DNA of 64,000 bases from Enterobacter vonholyi (GTDB lineage: Bacteria > Pseudomonadota > Gammaproteobacteria > Enterobacterales > Enterobacteriaceae), in the NCBI RefSeq assembly GCF_008364555.1, contig NZ_VTUC01000006.1:124001-188000 (forward strand). The letters run 5' to 3'. Position numbers and translations under genes: made by a program. Below are positions 50,733 to 61,899 of this stretch, piece after piece. The first letter of the stretch is position 1, and every line of letters begins with the position of its first letter. The notes under the pieces were generated by a model. The model was given only the letters and a program-made list of their open reading frames with translations. It searched no databases and was not told the DNA's origin.

Positions 50733-51108
50733 CTTGGGCTTCAAATCGTTATGTGGGCGCGTCAGGGGCATATTGACAAGAATCCTCCTGTTAATAACAG
50801 CAACCTGGTCCCTATCCATATCACCGTTCCACTTTGCACCGACCTCATAAACCATCCGTGAATCCTCATGTCCCCTCGGTGTCGCTACAAACGAAGGATG
50901 TGCACATGCATAAAGTGACCAGCAGGCATGGTGTGTCTCGACTGATGGGGACAGTTCTCTGATTCCTGCCCTACGTAATCCATTCTTCCATCCGTAGGAC
51001 AGAGAACCTGCCTTTGTTGTCGAGCGCTGGTCGGTTACCAATACTGTCCTGAGGCGCTGCGTTTCGGTTTTTCTATGTTCGCGGCGATTTTCAGGTTACT
51101 GTTTTATC
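50733..51108 (-). pseudogene. C-terminal remnant of a phage-type tyrosine integrase
   Basis: An open frame on the minus strand encodes a segment matching the end of lambda-like integrases: GWKNGLRRAGIRELSPSVET then HHACWSLYACAHPSFVATPR, GHEDSRMVYEVGAKWNGDMD, RDQVAVINRRI. Intact relatives read 'KAGVR.RNPYQTRHTFAS...NP.WVA..MGHKDW.MI..VYGKWIPD.D'. The catalytic Arg of R-H is lost (THH) and the tyrosine before G-K-W is replaced (VGAKW), so it is inactive. The N-terminal two thirds is missing. No function beyond marking a former element. Confidence 0.68.
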
Positions 51109-51405
51109 TTAGATAGGTTGTACAAGAGTTCTGCTCTTTCAGAGCATCACTTTATGTAGCAATCGCTTGCTGGGAAGAGAAACCGTTTACGAGCCAAGGT
51201 TTGTGGCAGCGAAATAAATTTAGCCGCTTTTATTCGTCGGCATTTCCTGGTGTCGTTGTCCAGTAAGCCAGGGAGAGGGCGCATGGACAGGATGTGCAAG
51301 GAATAATTATCATAATGATACCAAATTTTAGTAGGGTGATCAGCCTTAGTCTGATGTTTCTTTTTATGATAGAAGTTATCTGACACATTTAATCGAGTAA
51401 AATTC
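51109..51405. other. Intergenic stretch inside the element
   Basis: About 300 bp, AT-rich, with no supported gene. It holds a perfect 13-bp palindrome, TATCATAATGATA (51308-51320), about 85 bp before the next ORF. Confidence 0.4.
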
Positions 51406-51744
51406 ATGAAAAAGATCGTACTTGCATTATTTATCACTACAGTAAGCCTTTCAGTTCATGCCACTGATAACACGAAATCCTTGTCTGATGAGGTGTTATC
51501 ATATCAAGCCGAACTAATTTGCAGTCCTAAATTCAGAGAAGAAGCCGCAAAACCAGACTTTAAGATTAAAAAAGGATTGATTAACGCAACTGATCCTACT
51601 CCTTTCAATGAAGACGTTCTGAAAGCTTATCAGGAAGTAGTGAAGGAACATCCGGGGATTGAGAAAATCGTAGTCGACCCTAAAAATGTTGACGCGTGTA
51701 AACCAAACGTCATTGAAAAATACCGTAAAAAACATCCGCTTTAA
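51406..51744 (+). CDS. Small exported protein, unknown
   Basis: 112 residues: signal peptide MKKIVLALFITTVSLSVHA, then about 93 mature residues with two Cys (ELICSPKF and VDACKPNV) likely paired. The mature part is charged, Lys-rich and helical, ending IEKYRKKHPL. I do not recognise a family. The gene is AT-rich and unlike its chromosomal neighbours, consistent with foreign cargo. The ribosome site is weak (GAG about 10 bases upstream). Confidence 0.6.
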   Translation: MKKIVLALFITTVSLSVHATDNTKSLSDEVLSYQAELICSPKFREEAAKPDFKIKKGLINATDPTPFNEDVLKAYQEVVKEHPGIEKIVVDPKNVDACKPNVIEKYRKKHPL

Positions 51745-52175
51745 AAACGAACTGACCAGAGCTTAAGCCAGGCTAATTAAATTTAAATGGTATGGTGTGT
51801 ATCTTTACGAGATGCTCGACAGGCTAACGTTTACAGGCCGTACCATATAACTTTTGGACGTACTTGAACTTTTATCATGATACGTCGATAAATTTACCGA
51901 AGTTAGCGATCCCCATTACATCGAAATGGCAGTGCCAAACTACAAATGACAATTGTTTTCATCCCCGCATTGATAGCTATCTTGGTTGCAAAAGAACGGG
52001 AATCTGGTCGTGCACTAACGCAGCAAGAAAAAGGAATGCTCCACTTTGGAGGGCAGGGCATTCAGCTGCAGTGGCAGATGAAGCGATAAATGCTGTCGTG
52101 GCTGTATACGACAAAATATACAGATCTGCTAAAAGTTCGGTAAAATTTGCTAATGCCCTGGCCCGTTTTGCGCCA
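51745..52175. other. Region with a short degraded ORF
   Basis: No secure gene. A 47-codon frame at 51946-52089 (plus strand) reads MTIVFIPALIAILVAKERES then GRALTQQEKG, which has protein-like composition. It stops soon after and has no ribosome site; other frames continue open. It looks like a frameshifted remnant of an unidentified gene. Confidence 0.35.
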
Positions 52176-52481
52176 TTACCTGATGTTGTATTCTCTAATG
52201 TTAGCCCCGTTAATGCTATATATGCCTGTTCGCTTAATCCGCTTGCCATTTTTATCCGTAATAGTAGCGGTTAGGGTGCTGCAGCGAATGGAATGACTCT
52301 CATCAATAACCAGCCTAATGGCTTCTAAAGGATCTTCTACCTCAACAAGATCCACAGTCTTATCCAGACCGAATGGCACAAGGTGGAAGGCTGTTTTCCC
52401 CGATGATTTTCTGGTTATTTTCACGGGATACAGTACGTCTCCACTTTTATGAATAAATTCAAGGCGTTCAATGTAAATCAT
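52176..52481 (-). CDS. Uncharacterised 101-residue protein
   Basis: Starts MIYIERLEFIHKSGDVLYPV with a strong AGGAGA six bases before the ATG at 52481; a longer in-frame start (52541) lacks such a site. Predominantly beta-strand and charged; later segments are DLVEVEDPLEAIRLVIDES and TATITDKNGKRIKRTGIYSI. No signal, no membrane helix. I do not recognise the family. The good ribosome site suggests it is or was expressed. Confidence 0.55.
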   Translation of the reverse strand: MIYIERLEFIHKSGDVLYPVKITRKSSGKTAFHLVPFGLDKTVDLVEVEDPLEAIRLVIDESHSIRCSTLTATITDKNGKRIKRTGIYSINGANIREYNIR

Positions 52482-52756
52482 GGCGATTCTCCTGGTTTGT
52501 CTGCATGAATATACAAACCGAAGATAGGAGATACAATACAAATAAATAGGGAAATCTAAAATAGCCTAACATGACGTGTAATACATTGAATTATTTGCGT
52601 AATCTTATAAAGCGCATGCAAAAATCGAATCGTTTACTAGCCTTATTGCCAGCTGACGTGACCTGCGCCCTATGACTCAAGAAACCGTTATGTACGTATG
52701 CATTCCGAACACCTGCTATTCTCTCATTTCGGAATTCATGTGGCTCTCTTGTTTCT

Positions 52757-53429
52757 TTATAGGATCACGTCGATTAACTCCGGCCCCTGATTTTTCATAT
52801 TATCCGCGGTGCGCGTCACGGCGTTCCAGATGAACTCGTCGGCGGGTACTGCTCCGTTGGCAGCAATCTCTTCAGCTTCTTTCCCGCCTATATCCTGCCG
52901 CATCCACTTGCGGGCAGCTTCTGATCGCAGAACCAGAGGACGACGGTCGTGAATGTCGACCAGGCCTTTTATCCGCTGCAGACATCACGATAAGAAATCC
53001 CTCTGATTCATCACCACGCTCAAATGGCGTGCTGCCGACCGCTGCCATGAATATCGGCTGGCCACCTGCCCGATGAATGAAATGGGGCTGCTTCTTGTCG
53101 CCTTCCTTTTTCCACTCAAACCAACCGTCTGCAAAGCAGATTGCCCGGCCATACTGCCACAGAGGTTTAAACATTCTGCTGGTGGCGACCGTTTCGACGC
53201 GCGCGTTTATCAATGGTGCTTTGTCCCACCAGCCTGGCGCGTAGGATCAGAGGACCGGGTCAAGATGCAGCTGCTCGTCGCGTTCGCTCAGCAGCAGAAT
53301 TTTAGTACCGGGCGCGACGTTGTACCGGCCAATCGGCTCCGGGTCGTATGCGATGTCATGGTCGTCTTCGTCGGCAAGATATAGCAGGTATTCTTCACGG
53401 GGTTGGGCTTGTGCAAAACTTCCACACAT
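52757..53429 (-). pseudogene. Broken SRAP-family (YedK/HMCES) gene
   Basis: Close in sequence to E. coli YedK (222 residues), an SOS-associated protein that covalently shields abasic sites. It starts MCGSFAQAQPREEYLLYLAD (catalytic Cys2; the usual Arg4 is Ser). After LHLDPVL an in-frame TGA replaces the Trp codon of F-W-G-Y; the frame then continues SYAPGWWDKAPLINARVET, with conserved Asn, to DGWFEWKKEGDKKQPHF with the catalytic Glu. A one-base gain in an A-run at GAT-AAAA-GG shifts frame; the remainder, GLVDIHDRRPLVL to ELIDVIL, is in another frame. Total length 673 bp fits one inserted base. Inactive unless both lesions are assembly errors. Confidence 0.88.
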
Positions 53430-53750
53430 AAAAAAACTCCAGTCAGTCAGAATGAAAGTAAAGGGCAGGGAGAAAAAGTCGCGCGCTGGTAAAGTCTTAC
53501 AAACGGATCGGTGGCGAATATGCTCTTGAGGGGAGAGAAGGTAAAGCGACACGTTGCGAAACGGGAAGTAGCTACGCAAAATTGGAGGATGTTGGGCGGC
53601 GAAATGAGCTGCTGGGGGGAGTTTTTAGGGCGTTTGATTATCCTACATTCTCCGTTATCGTCTGATAACGAACCAAAATGTCATTTTTCTTTGATAACTT
53701 ATTGAATGTTGAAGGGTCTACATACCATATTTATAAGTCATGAAAATTTA
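53430..53750. other. Non-coding stretch upstream of the SRAP pseudogene
   Basis: About 320 bp with no gene I can support. It should include the old promoter of the SRAP gene; no LexA-like CTGT-N8-ACAG was seen. Confidence 0.4.
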
Positions 53751-53945
53751 TCAGAGGAAAAGCACCGTGGTCGTCACCGCGATAAACGCAATAAACAGCA
53801 GCACCATCACTGCTATCGCAAAGGTCGTGGAGTCCTGGACGTAGGTTTTTTCTTCCCCCTTCATTGGGCCGACAAGCATGATCCAGATGAAGATAAAGGT
53901 CACTGAGGCAATCACGACTGAAACGAAAAACAAACTTTCTCTCAA
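53751..53945 (-). CDS. Small two-helix membrane protein, unknown
   Basis: 64 residues with two transmembrane helices (FFVSVVIASVTFIFIWIMLV and FAIAVMVLLFIAFIAVTTTV) joined by a charged loop GPMKGEEKTYVQDST. The start is a TTG at 53945, with GAGG about ten bases upstream; the nearer ATG is in another frame and stops at once. No family recognised. It lies at the fnr-side end of the element. Confidence 0.55.
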   Translation of the reverse strand: MRESLFFVSVVIASVTFIFIWIMLVGPMKGEEKTYVQDSTTFAIAVMVLLFIAFIAVTTTVLFL

Positions 53946-54026
53946 TTCATAACCTCAACGAGAACCTTTCGGGCGCTGTGTGGGGACGTACTACGGTGAA
54001 AATATCTTGAAACGGAAGTGATTACA

Positions 54027-54061
54027 CCAGACCAATAAATCACAAGAATTTATCAGTCTGG
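54027..54061. repeat. attR-like repeat, also a hairpin behind fnr
   Basis: CCAGACCAATAAATCA matches the left repeat at 15 of 16 bases. The 35-bp region is also an imperfect palindrome with CCAGAC and GTCTGG ends, so it may have served as the fnr transcript-end hairpin. There is no T-run in the fnr direction. Confidence 0.5.
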
Positions 54062-54079
54062 TCATCAATATGCGGAGTG

Positions 54080-54832
54080 TTACGCCACGTTACGGGCGTG
54101 CCCGGCAAGAACGGCCAGCGCTTCACCGTTTTCGATAGTGATATATTTACCCTTAACGGCCAGCATCCCGCTTTTCTGGAAACGACCCAGCAGACGGCTG
54201 ATGGTTTCCACGGTCAGACCCAGGTAGTTGCCGATATCGCCACGCGTCATCGTCAGACGGAATTCACGCGGCGAGAAGCCACGCTCGGCGAAGCGGCGGG
54301 AGAGGTTGTAGATAAACGCGGCCAGGCGCTCTTCGGCATTCTTTTTAGAAAGCAGCAGGATCATGTCCTGATCGCCTTTGATCTCACCGCTCATCAGACG
54401 CATCATCTGCTGACGCAGGTTAGGCATCTTGCCGGACAAATCGTCCAGGGTTTCAAACGGAATTTCGCAAACCATCGAGGTTTCGAGTGCCTGAGCAAAG
54501 CTCGGGTGGTGGCCCGTACCGATGGCATCAAAGCCTACCAGGTCACCCGCCAGATGGAAGCCGGTGATCTGCTCATCGCCCTGTTCGGTGATGGTGTAGC
54601 TCTTGATGGTGCCAGAACGGATAGCATAGAGCGATTTCAGTTCGTCTCCCGCTTTAAACAGCGTCTGCCCTTTCTGAATAGGCTTCTTACGCTCGATGAT
54701 ATTATCAAGCTGATCGAGTTCATGCTCATTCAGGGTAAACGGGATACAGAGCTGGCTGATGCTGCAATCCTGGCAATGGATAGCACAACCGCCAGACTGA
54801 ATGCGTCGTATAATTCGCTTTTCCGGGATCAT
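54080..54832 (-). CDS. fnr: Fnr, oxygen-sensing global regulator
   Basis: 250 residues from [20 protein letters not shown], the E. coli length; a second in-frame start at 54844 adds MSKP. The N-terminal Cys cluster ([14 protein letters not shown]) with a later Cys near 122 (SMVCEIPF) holds the 4Fe-4S that dimerises Fnr without oxygen. A cAMP-type sensor fold and dimer helix follow. The recognition helix is [16 protein letters not shown] (Glu209 and Ser212 positions). An FNR box precedes it. Confidence 0.97.
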   Translation of the reverse strand: MIPEKRIIRRIQSGGCAIHCQDCSISQLCIPFTLNEHELDQLDNIIERKKPIQKGQTLFKAGDELKSLYAIRSGTIKSYTITEQGDEQITGFHLAGDLVGFDAIGTGHHPSFAQALETSMVCEIPFETLDDLSGKMPNLRQQMMRLMSGEIKGDQDMILLLSKKNAEERLAAFIYNLSRRFAERGFSPREFRLTMTRGDIGNYLGLTVETISRLLGRFQKSGMLAVKGKYITIENGEALAVLAGHARNVA

Positions 54833-54851
54833 AGGTTTGCTCAAGCCTTAA

Positions 54852-54865
54852 TTGATATTGGTCAA
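54852..54865. promoter_or_regulatory. FNR box in the fnr promoter
   Basis: TTGATATTGGTCAA matches TTGAT-N4-ATCAA with one mismatch. It lies about 20 bases before the start codon, so it fits anaerobic autorepression. Confidence 0.8.
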
Positions 54866-55015
54866 TTTTAACATCTTTTTGGTAAGTACGTAAGCCTGAC
54901 AAACCCTCAATAAGGACAAGAGACGACAATGCGTCGCCATCTTCTTGAAATTCCACAGCTTGATTATGGATTTTTAGCCTAACCGGTAGAAAATTAAGCA
55001 CAAAAAGCCTGGGAA

Positions 55016-55531
55016 CTAGAGCAAGAGATACCCTTCGTGACGCAGCAACCACTCTTTTCGCTGCACGCCACCGGCATAGCCTGTCATGGTACCGTTGCGG
55101 CCAATGACGCGATGGCAGGGCACCACGATGCTGACCGGGTTAGAGCCGTTAGCGGCACCCACCGCGCGTGCAGCGCCTGCGCGACCTAACTGCTCCGCGA
55201 GCTGGCCGTAATGCATGACCTGTCCGCAGGGAATCGACCGCAGCGCCTGCCACACTTCGCGCTGAAAAGGCGTGCCAGCCGTGGCGGTCGGCAGAGTATC
55301 AATGATGCTGAGATCGCCTTCGAAGTACGCCGCAAGCTTGTCGCTCAGCCCACCCGGGTTGGTGGCGCTGATACGTTCATAACCCTGCAAGCGGTAATGA
55401 ATATTGAGCAGCTCTTCCATGCGGTCGCTGTGCTCTTCCCACTCAACGGCGCGCAGGCAAAACTGCTCGTCCGCGATCACCCACAGCGGCCCAAGCGGCG
55501 TCGCAATCTTATCTTCGAGTAATCTCAGCAT
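55016..55531 (-). CDS. ogt: Ogt, O6-alkylguanine-DNA alkyltransferase
   Basis: 171 residues from [20 protein letters not shown], the E. coli length. A suicide repair protein that takes the alkyl group from O6-methylguanine or O4-methylthymine. The acceptor Cys is in the family hallmark [12 protein letters not shown] (about 139), and the helix-turn-helix is [31 protein letters not shown] precedes the chosen ATG at 55531; a second ATG lies six bases upstream. Confidence 0.95.
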   Translation of the reverse strand: MLRLLEDKIATPLGPLWVIADEQFCLRAVEWEEHSDRMEELLNIHYRLQGYERISATNPGGLSDKLAAYFEGDLSIIDTLPTATAGTPFQREVWQALRSIPCGQVMHYGQLAEQLGRAGAARAVGAANGSNPVSIVVPCHRVIGRNGTMTGYAGGVQRKEWLLRHEGYLLL

Positions 55532-55541
55532 CCTCATTCCT

Positions 55542-57068
55542 TTAGTTCAGCCTCGGGTATATTCCCGGCCCAATCGGCAGGCCGACAAGATACCACGCCA
55601 CCAGCATCACCAGCCATACCCCTAAAAAGATAAGCGGGTAGGGTAAAACCAGCGAATAGTAGGTACCCAGTTTGGCCTCGGGTTTATAGCGCTGGAGGAA
55701 GCCTAAAAACAGCGGAACAAACGGCGAGACCGGCGCCAGTGGAATCACCGAGGAGTCCGCGATACGGAACAGGATCTGGGCAAACGCCGGGTGAAAACCC
55801 AGCATCATAAACATCGGCACGAAGATCGGGGCCAGAATCGACCAGATGGCGGAGCCGCTGGCGATAAACATGCACAGCAGGGATGACAGCAGCGCCAGGC
55901 CGACAAACGCCGGTACGCCGCTTAGCCCGGCAGCCTCCAGCGCGTCGGTCAGGCCCACGGCCATAAACTTGCCCATGTTGCTCCAGTTAAACATCGCCAC
56001 AAACTGGGCCAGCGGGAACACCATCACGATAAAGCCCGCCATCTCTTTCATCGGCTCGATCATCAGCTGCGGCAGATCGCCCTGACGGCGGATTTTGCCG
56101 GTGGCGATACCGTAGGCGAGCGAAACGACAAAGAAGAAGAGAATAATCAGCGGCACGATGCCCTGGATAAACGGCGAAGGCAGGACCGTATGTTTAACCG
56201 GATCGCGCAATATGCCGTTTTCCGGCACCACCATCAGCGCCACCAGCGCGATAAAAGCCAGCGAGACAATCCCCGCCACGCGCAGGCCAAAGCGCTGCGT
56301 TTCGCTCAGCGTCTCCAGCTTTTCATCACTGCGGCCTTCCCATTTGCCCAGGCGCGGCTCGACGATCTTATCGGTAATCAGCCCGCCGACAATCGTCAGG
56401 ACAATGACCGAGCTTGCCATAAAGTACCAGTTGTCGATCACGCTGACGTGCATGGCCGCATCAATGGTTTTCGCCGCCTCCGTACTGATGCCCGAGAGCA
56501 GCACGTCGGTGGTGACGATCAGCAGATTGGCGGTGAATCCACAGCCCACGCCCGCAATTGCCGACAGCAGGCCCGCCACGGGGTGGCGCCCGACGGCGAG
56601 GAAGATCAGCGCCCCCATCGGCGGCATGATCACCAGCGCGGCGTCGGAGGAGATATGGCTAAAGAAGGCGATAAACAGCACCATGTAGCTGGCGTACCGC
56701 GCGCTGACGTGAGAAGCCATCTTTACCATCAATGCGGGCAGCAGGCCCACGCGTTCGGCCAGTCCGGCACCCAGCACCAGCGCCAGAATGGCGCCCAGCG
56801 GGGCGAAGCCGCTGAAGTTTTTAATCACGTTGGGTAAAAACCAGTGCAGCCCCTCAACGCTGAGCAGGTTTTTCACCGCCACCAGGCTGCCGTCGGCCGG
56901 ACTGCGCACGCTGACGTCAAAGGCGGAGAGCACGGCAGTGGCGACCATCAAAATCACAATCAGATAGATAAACAGCAGGAAAGGGTGCGGCACTTTATTG
57001 CCGATCCTTTCAACCCAGCCATAGAGCTTACCGGATGGGGAATGCGAAGGTATGGATGACATACTCAT
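55542..57068 (-). CDS. abgT: AbgT, p-aminobenzoyl-glutamate transporter
   Basis: 508 residues from [20 protein letters not shown], the E. coli length. An AbgT-family inner-membrane carrier with about 11-12 helices; [20 protein letters not shown] (about 80) and [17 protein letters not shown] hairpin regions are typical. It imports the folate breakdown product p-aminobenzoyl-glutamate for the AbgAB hydrolase. The open frame upstream to 57152 overlaps the abgB tail and is rejected. Confidence 0.95.
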   Translation of the reverse strand: MSMSSIPSHSPSGKLYGWVERIGNKVPHPFLLFIYLIVILMVATAVLSAFDVSVRSPADGSLVAVKNLLSVEGLHWFLPNVIKNFSGFAPLGAILALVLGAGLAERVGLLPALMVKMASHVSARYASYMVLFIAFFSHISSDAALVIMPPMGALIFLAVGRHPVAGLLSAIAGVGCGFTANLLIVTTDVLLSGISTEAAKTIDAAMHVSVIDNWYFMASSVIVLTIVGGLITDKIVEPRLGKWEGRSDEKLETLSETQRFGLRVAGIVSLAFIALVALMVVPENGILRDPVKHTVLPSPFIQGIVPLIILFFFVVSLAYGIATGKIRRQGDLPQLMIEPMKEMAGFIVMVFPLAQFVAMFNWSNMGKFMAVGLTDALEAAGLSGVPAFVGLALLSSLLCMFIASGSAIWSILAPIFVPMFMMLGFHPAFAQILFRIADSSVIPLAPVSPFVPLFLGFLQRYKPEAKLGTYYSLVLPYPLIFLGVWLVMLVAWYLVGLPIGPGIYPRLN

Positions 57069-57109
57069 GGGCGTTCCTCGGGAGTGTTGTTGTGTTGTGT
57101 TATGTTTTT

Positions 57110-59865
<2,756 letters not shown>

Positions 59866-59908
59866 ATCTGTTCCTGTCATCATTAAAATATGTGAACTGC
59901 TTCACGCT

Positions 59909-59929
59909 GTGATAGTTTTTACTTATCAC
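59909..59929. promoter_or_regulatory. Candidate AbgR operator
   Basis: GTGATA-N9-TATCAC is a perfect 6-bp dyad midway between abgA and abgR. It fits the interrupted dyads bound by LysR-type regulators in divergent promoters. Confidence 0.5.
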
Positions 59930-60040
59930 TAACCGATTTTTCACAGTTTTAACCGTTCAGGAATTACCCTCGCACATCCCTTTCCATTAAAGTAGATGAC
60001 AGTTTCTTTACTCTGATAAACAACGGTTATCGGTCGGGCT

Positions 60041-60952
60041 ATGACATTCCAGATTAAATTTCATCAAATCCGGGCGTTTGTTGAGGTTGCGCGTCAGGGC
60101 AGCATTCGCGGTGCCAGCAGGACGCTGAATCTTTCGCAACCGGCGCTGACCAAATCCATCAAAGAGCTGGAGGAGGGCATGGCGGCGCAGCTTTTCGTGC
60201 GCAGGAGTAAGGGCGTCGCGTTGACCGAATGCGGTGAGGGCTTTTACCAGCGCGCCCGGTTGATTCTGGAAGAGCTGCGTGCCGCGCAGGATGACATCCG
60301 TCAGCGGCAGGGTGAGCTGGCCGGGCAGATCAACATCGGAATGGGGGCCAGCGTTTCGCGCACGCTTATGCCCGCCGTTATCACACGCTTCCATGCGCAG
60401 CATCCGCAGGTCAAGGTGCGGATAATGGAAGGGCAGCTGGTGTCGATGATCAATGAATTACGCCAGGGCGAGCTGGACTTCACCATTAACACCTATTATC
60501 AGGGACCTTACGACCAGGAATTTACGTTTGAAAAACTCTTCGAGAAGCCGTTTGCGGTATTTTGTCGCGAAGGGCATCCGGCAATGGGGGCAACGTCGAT
60601 CAATGAACTTCTGCATTATAACTGGACAATGCCGACGCCGCGGGGAAGTTATTATAAGCAGTTAGAAGAGGTATTTAGCCATCGCTCGCAAATACCGCGA
60701 ATTGGTGTGGTCTGCGAAACATTTTCTTCCTGTATTATCCTGGTCGCGCAAAGTGATTTTTTAAGCATATTGCCGCAGGAGTTAGGCTGTGACCCGCTTC
60801 TGGCGCACCGCCTGGTCATGCTGCCGGTTGTCGAATCGCTTCCCAAAGCAGCATATTATTTAATTCAACGCCGTGATTCACGTCAGACGCCCCTTGCCGA
60901 ATCATTAATTACGCAATTCAGGAGAGAAGCGAGAAAAATAATCGTGGCGTGA
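60041..60952 (+). CDS. abgR: AbgR, LysR-family regulator of abgABT
   Basis: 303 residues. Winged helix-turn-helix (QIRAFVEVARQGSIRGASRT, then LNLSQPALTKSIKELEEGMA) and an effector-binding domain (about 90-300). The sequence closely follows E. coli AbgR, for example INIGMGASVSRTLMPAVI. It is divergent from abgA across 175 bp and presumably controls it; the inducer is unproven. Confidence 0.93.
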   Translation: MTFQIKFHQIRAFVEVARQGSIRGASRTLNLSQPALTKSIKELEEGMAAQLFVRRSKGVALTECGEGFYQRARLILEELRAAQDDIRQRQGELAGQINIGMGASVSRTLMPAVITRFHAQHPQVKVRIMEGQLVSMINELRQGELDFTINTYYQGPYDQEFTFEKLFEKPFAVFCREGHPAMGATSINELLHYNWTMPTPRGSYYKQLEEVFSHRSQIPRIGVVCETFSSCIILVAQSDFLSILPQELGCDPLLAHRLVMLPVVESLPKAAYYLIQRRDSRQTPLAESLITQFRREARKIIVA

Positions 60953-60963
60953 AAGTGAGATAA

Positions 60964-61034
60964 TAAAAAAACAGGATCTGCCCGACATCAGACAGATCCT
61001 CCAGTACACACAGCAGTGCGTCCTTTCGCCAATC
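60964..61034 (-). ncRNA. mcaS: McaS (IsrA) small RNA homologue
   Basis: The minus strand holds GCACTGCTGTGTGTACTG (61019-61002), identical to a core stretch of E. coli McaS. It is followed by a terminator hairpin AGGATCTG / CAGATCCT (61000-60973) and a seven-T run. The position, between abgR and smrA (ydaL), is that of E. coli mcaS. A -10 TATAAT (61046-61041) predicts a start near 61034, giving about 70 nt versus about 95 in E. coli, so the 5' domain seems shortened or diverged. McaS is an Hfq-dependent sRNA acting on csgD, flhDC and pgaA. Confidence 0.85.
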
Positions 61035-61308
61035 CTGAGTATTATATCCATGAAGCAGGTATATTTAGGTATAACACCTTTTCCGCAAAATGGAAGGGTG
61101 TTGAGTGTTTGATTTTACGAAAATTTAACACAAATCACTTATTTCATTCTTGCTGAAATTTTAGTTAAGTCTGATTTAAATCCATTTTATAAATACTATA
61201 TATATTCATCAGGTTAATATTTATGGCCCACGGCGGCCTGTAACGGTGATTGAGGCCTGTCTCTGGCGCAGGTATAGTACCGTCCTCAGTTGTAGCCGGA
61301 GGATATCC

Positions 61309-61872
61309 ATGAACCCTGACGACAAATCCTTTTTTCTTGACGCCATGGAAGATGTCCAGCCGCTGAAGCGTGGCCCGGATATTCACTGGCAGCCCAGCCG
61401 CAATACGCGGACGCGCCAGGAGGTGGATAGCGAACAGCTGGATAACTTCCTTACGCTGGATTTTCTTGACCTACTTCCCCTGGAAGAGCCGCTGGCGTTC
61501 CAGCGCGAAGGGGTACAGCAGGGCGTTATTGATAAGCTGCACTCGGGTAAATATGCCCGCCAGGCCAGCTTAAACCTCCTGCGTCAGCCTGCCGAACGCT
61601 GCCGTCAGATGCTCTATTCTTTTATTCGCCAGGCCGGACGAGACGGGTTACGCAATCTGATTATCATTCACGGGAAAGGGCGCGAGCAAAACTCGCATCC
61701 CAATGTGGTGCGCAGCTATCTGGCGCGCTGGTTAACCGAATTTGAGGAAGTGCAGGCCTTCTGCGTGGCGCTGCCGCATCACGGCGGCAGCGGGGCATGC
61801 TACGTTTCACTGCGTAAATCCGATGAAGCAAAACAGGATAACTGGGAGCGGCACGCCAAGCGCAGCCGCTAG
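61309..61872 (+). CDS. smrA: SmrA (YdaL), Smr-domain endonuclease
   Basis: 187 residues from MNPDDKSFFLDAMEDVQPLK, the E. coli length; the frame is open upstream to 61246 but lacks homology. The C-terminal small-MutS-related domain (about 90-175) has the hallmark NLIIIHGKGREQNSHPNVVR (about 120-139) and ALPHHGGSGACYVSLRK (about 155). E. coli YdaL nicks DNA in vitro; cellular role unclear. GGAGGATATCC lies before the ATG. Confidence 0.93.
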   Translation: MNPDDKSFFLDAMEDVQPLKRGPDIHWQPSRNTRTRQEVDSEQLDNFLTLDFLDLLPLEEPLAFQREGVQQGVIDKLHSGKYARQASLNLLRQPAERCRQMLYSFIRQAGRDGLRNLIIIHGKGREQNSHPNVVRSYLARWLTEFEEVQAFCVALPHHGGSGACYVSLRKSDEAKQDNWERHAKRSR

Positions 61873-61899
61873 CGGGCGATATTCTCGCCCGCCTGAAAC

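Larger units (their letters stand above)
50670..54042. mobile_element. Decayed integrative element between uspE and fnr
   Basis: A 3.4-kb AT-richer block bounded by the direct repeats CCAGATCAATAAATCA (50670-50685) and CCAGACCAATAAATCA (54027-54042). It holds an integrase C-terminal remnant next to the left repeat, several small orphan ORFs, and a broken SRAP gene. In E. coli uspE and fnr are neighbours. Together these suggest an old prophage-like or island insertion with most of its cargo deleted. Origin, completeness and age are inference. Confidence 0.6.

Noticed and set aside
51308..51320. Possible Fur box (TATCATAATGATA)
   Set aside because: It is a perfect palindrome but does not match the GATAAT-N-ATTATC Fur pattern.
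51864..52274. 136-codon plus-strand ORF and an overlapping 90-codon minus-strand ORF
   Set aside because: Both lack ribosome sites and recognisable features, and neither can be preferred over the other; treated as decayed DNA.
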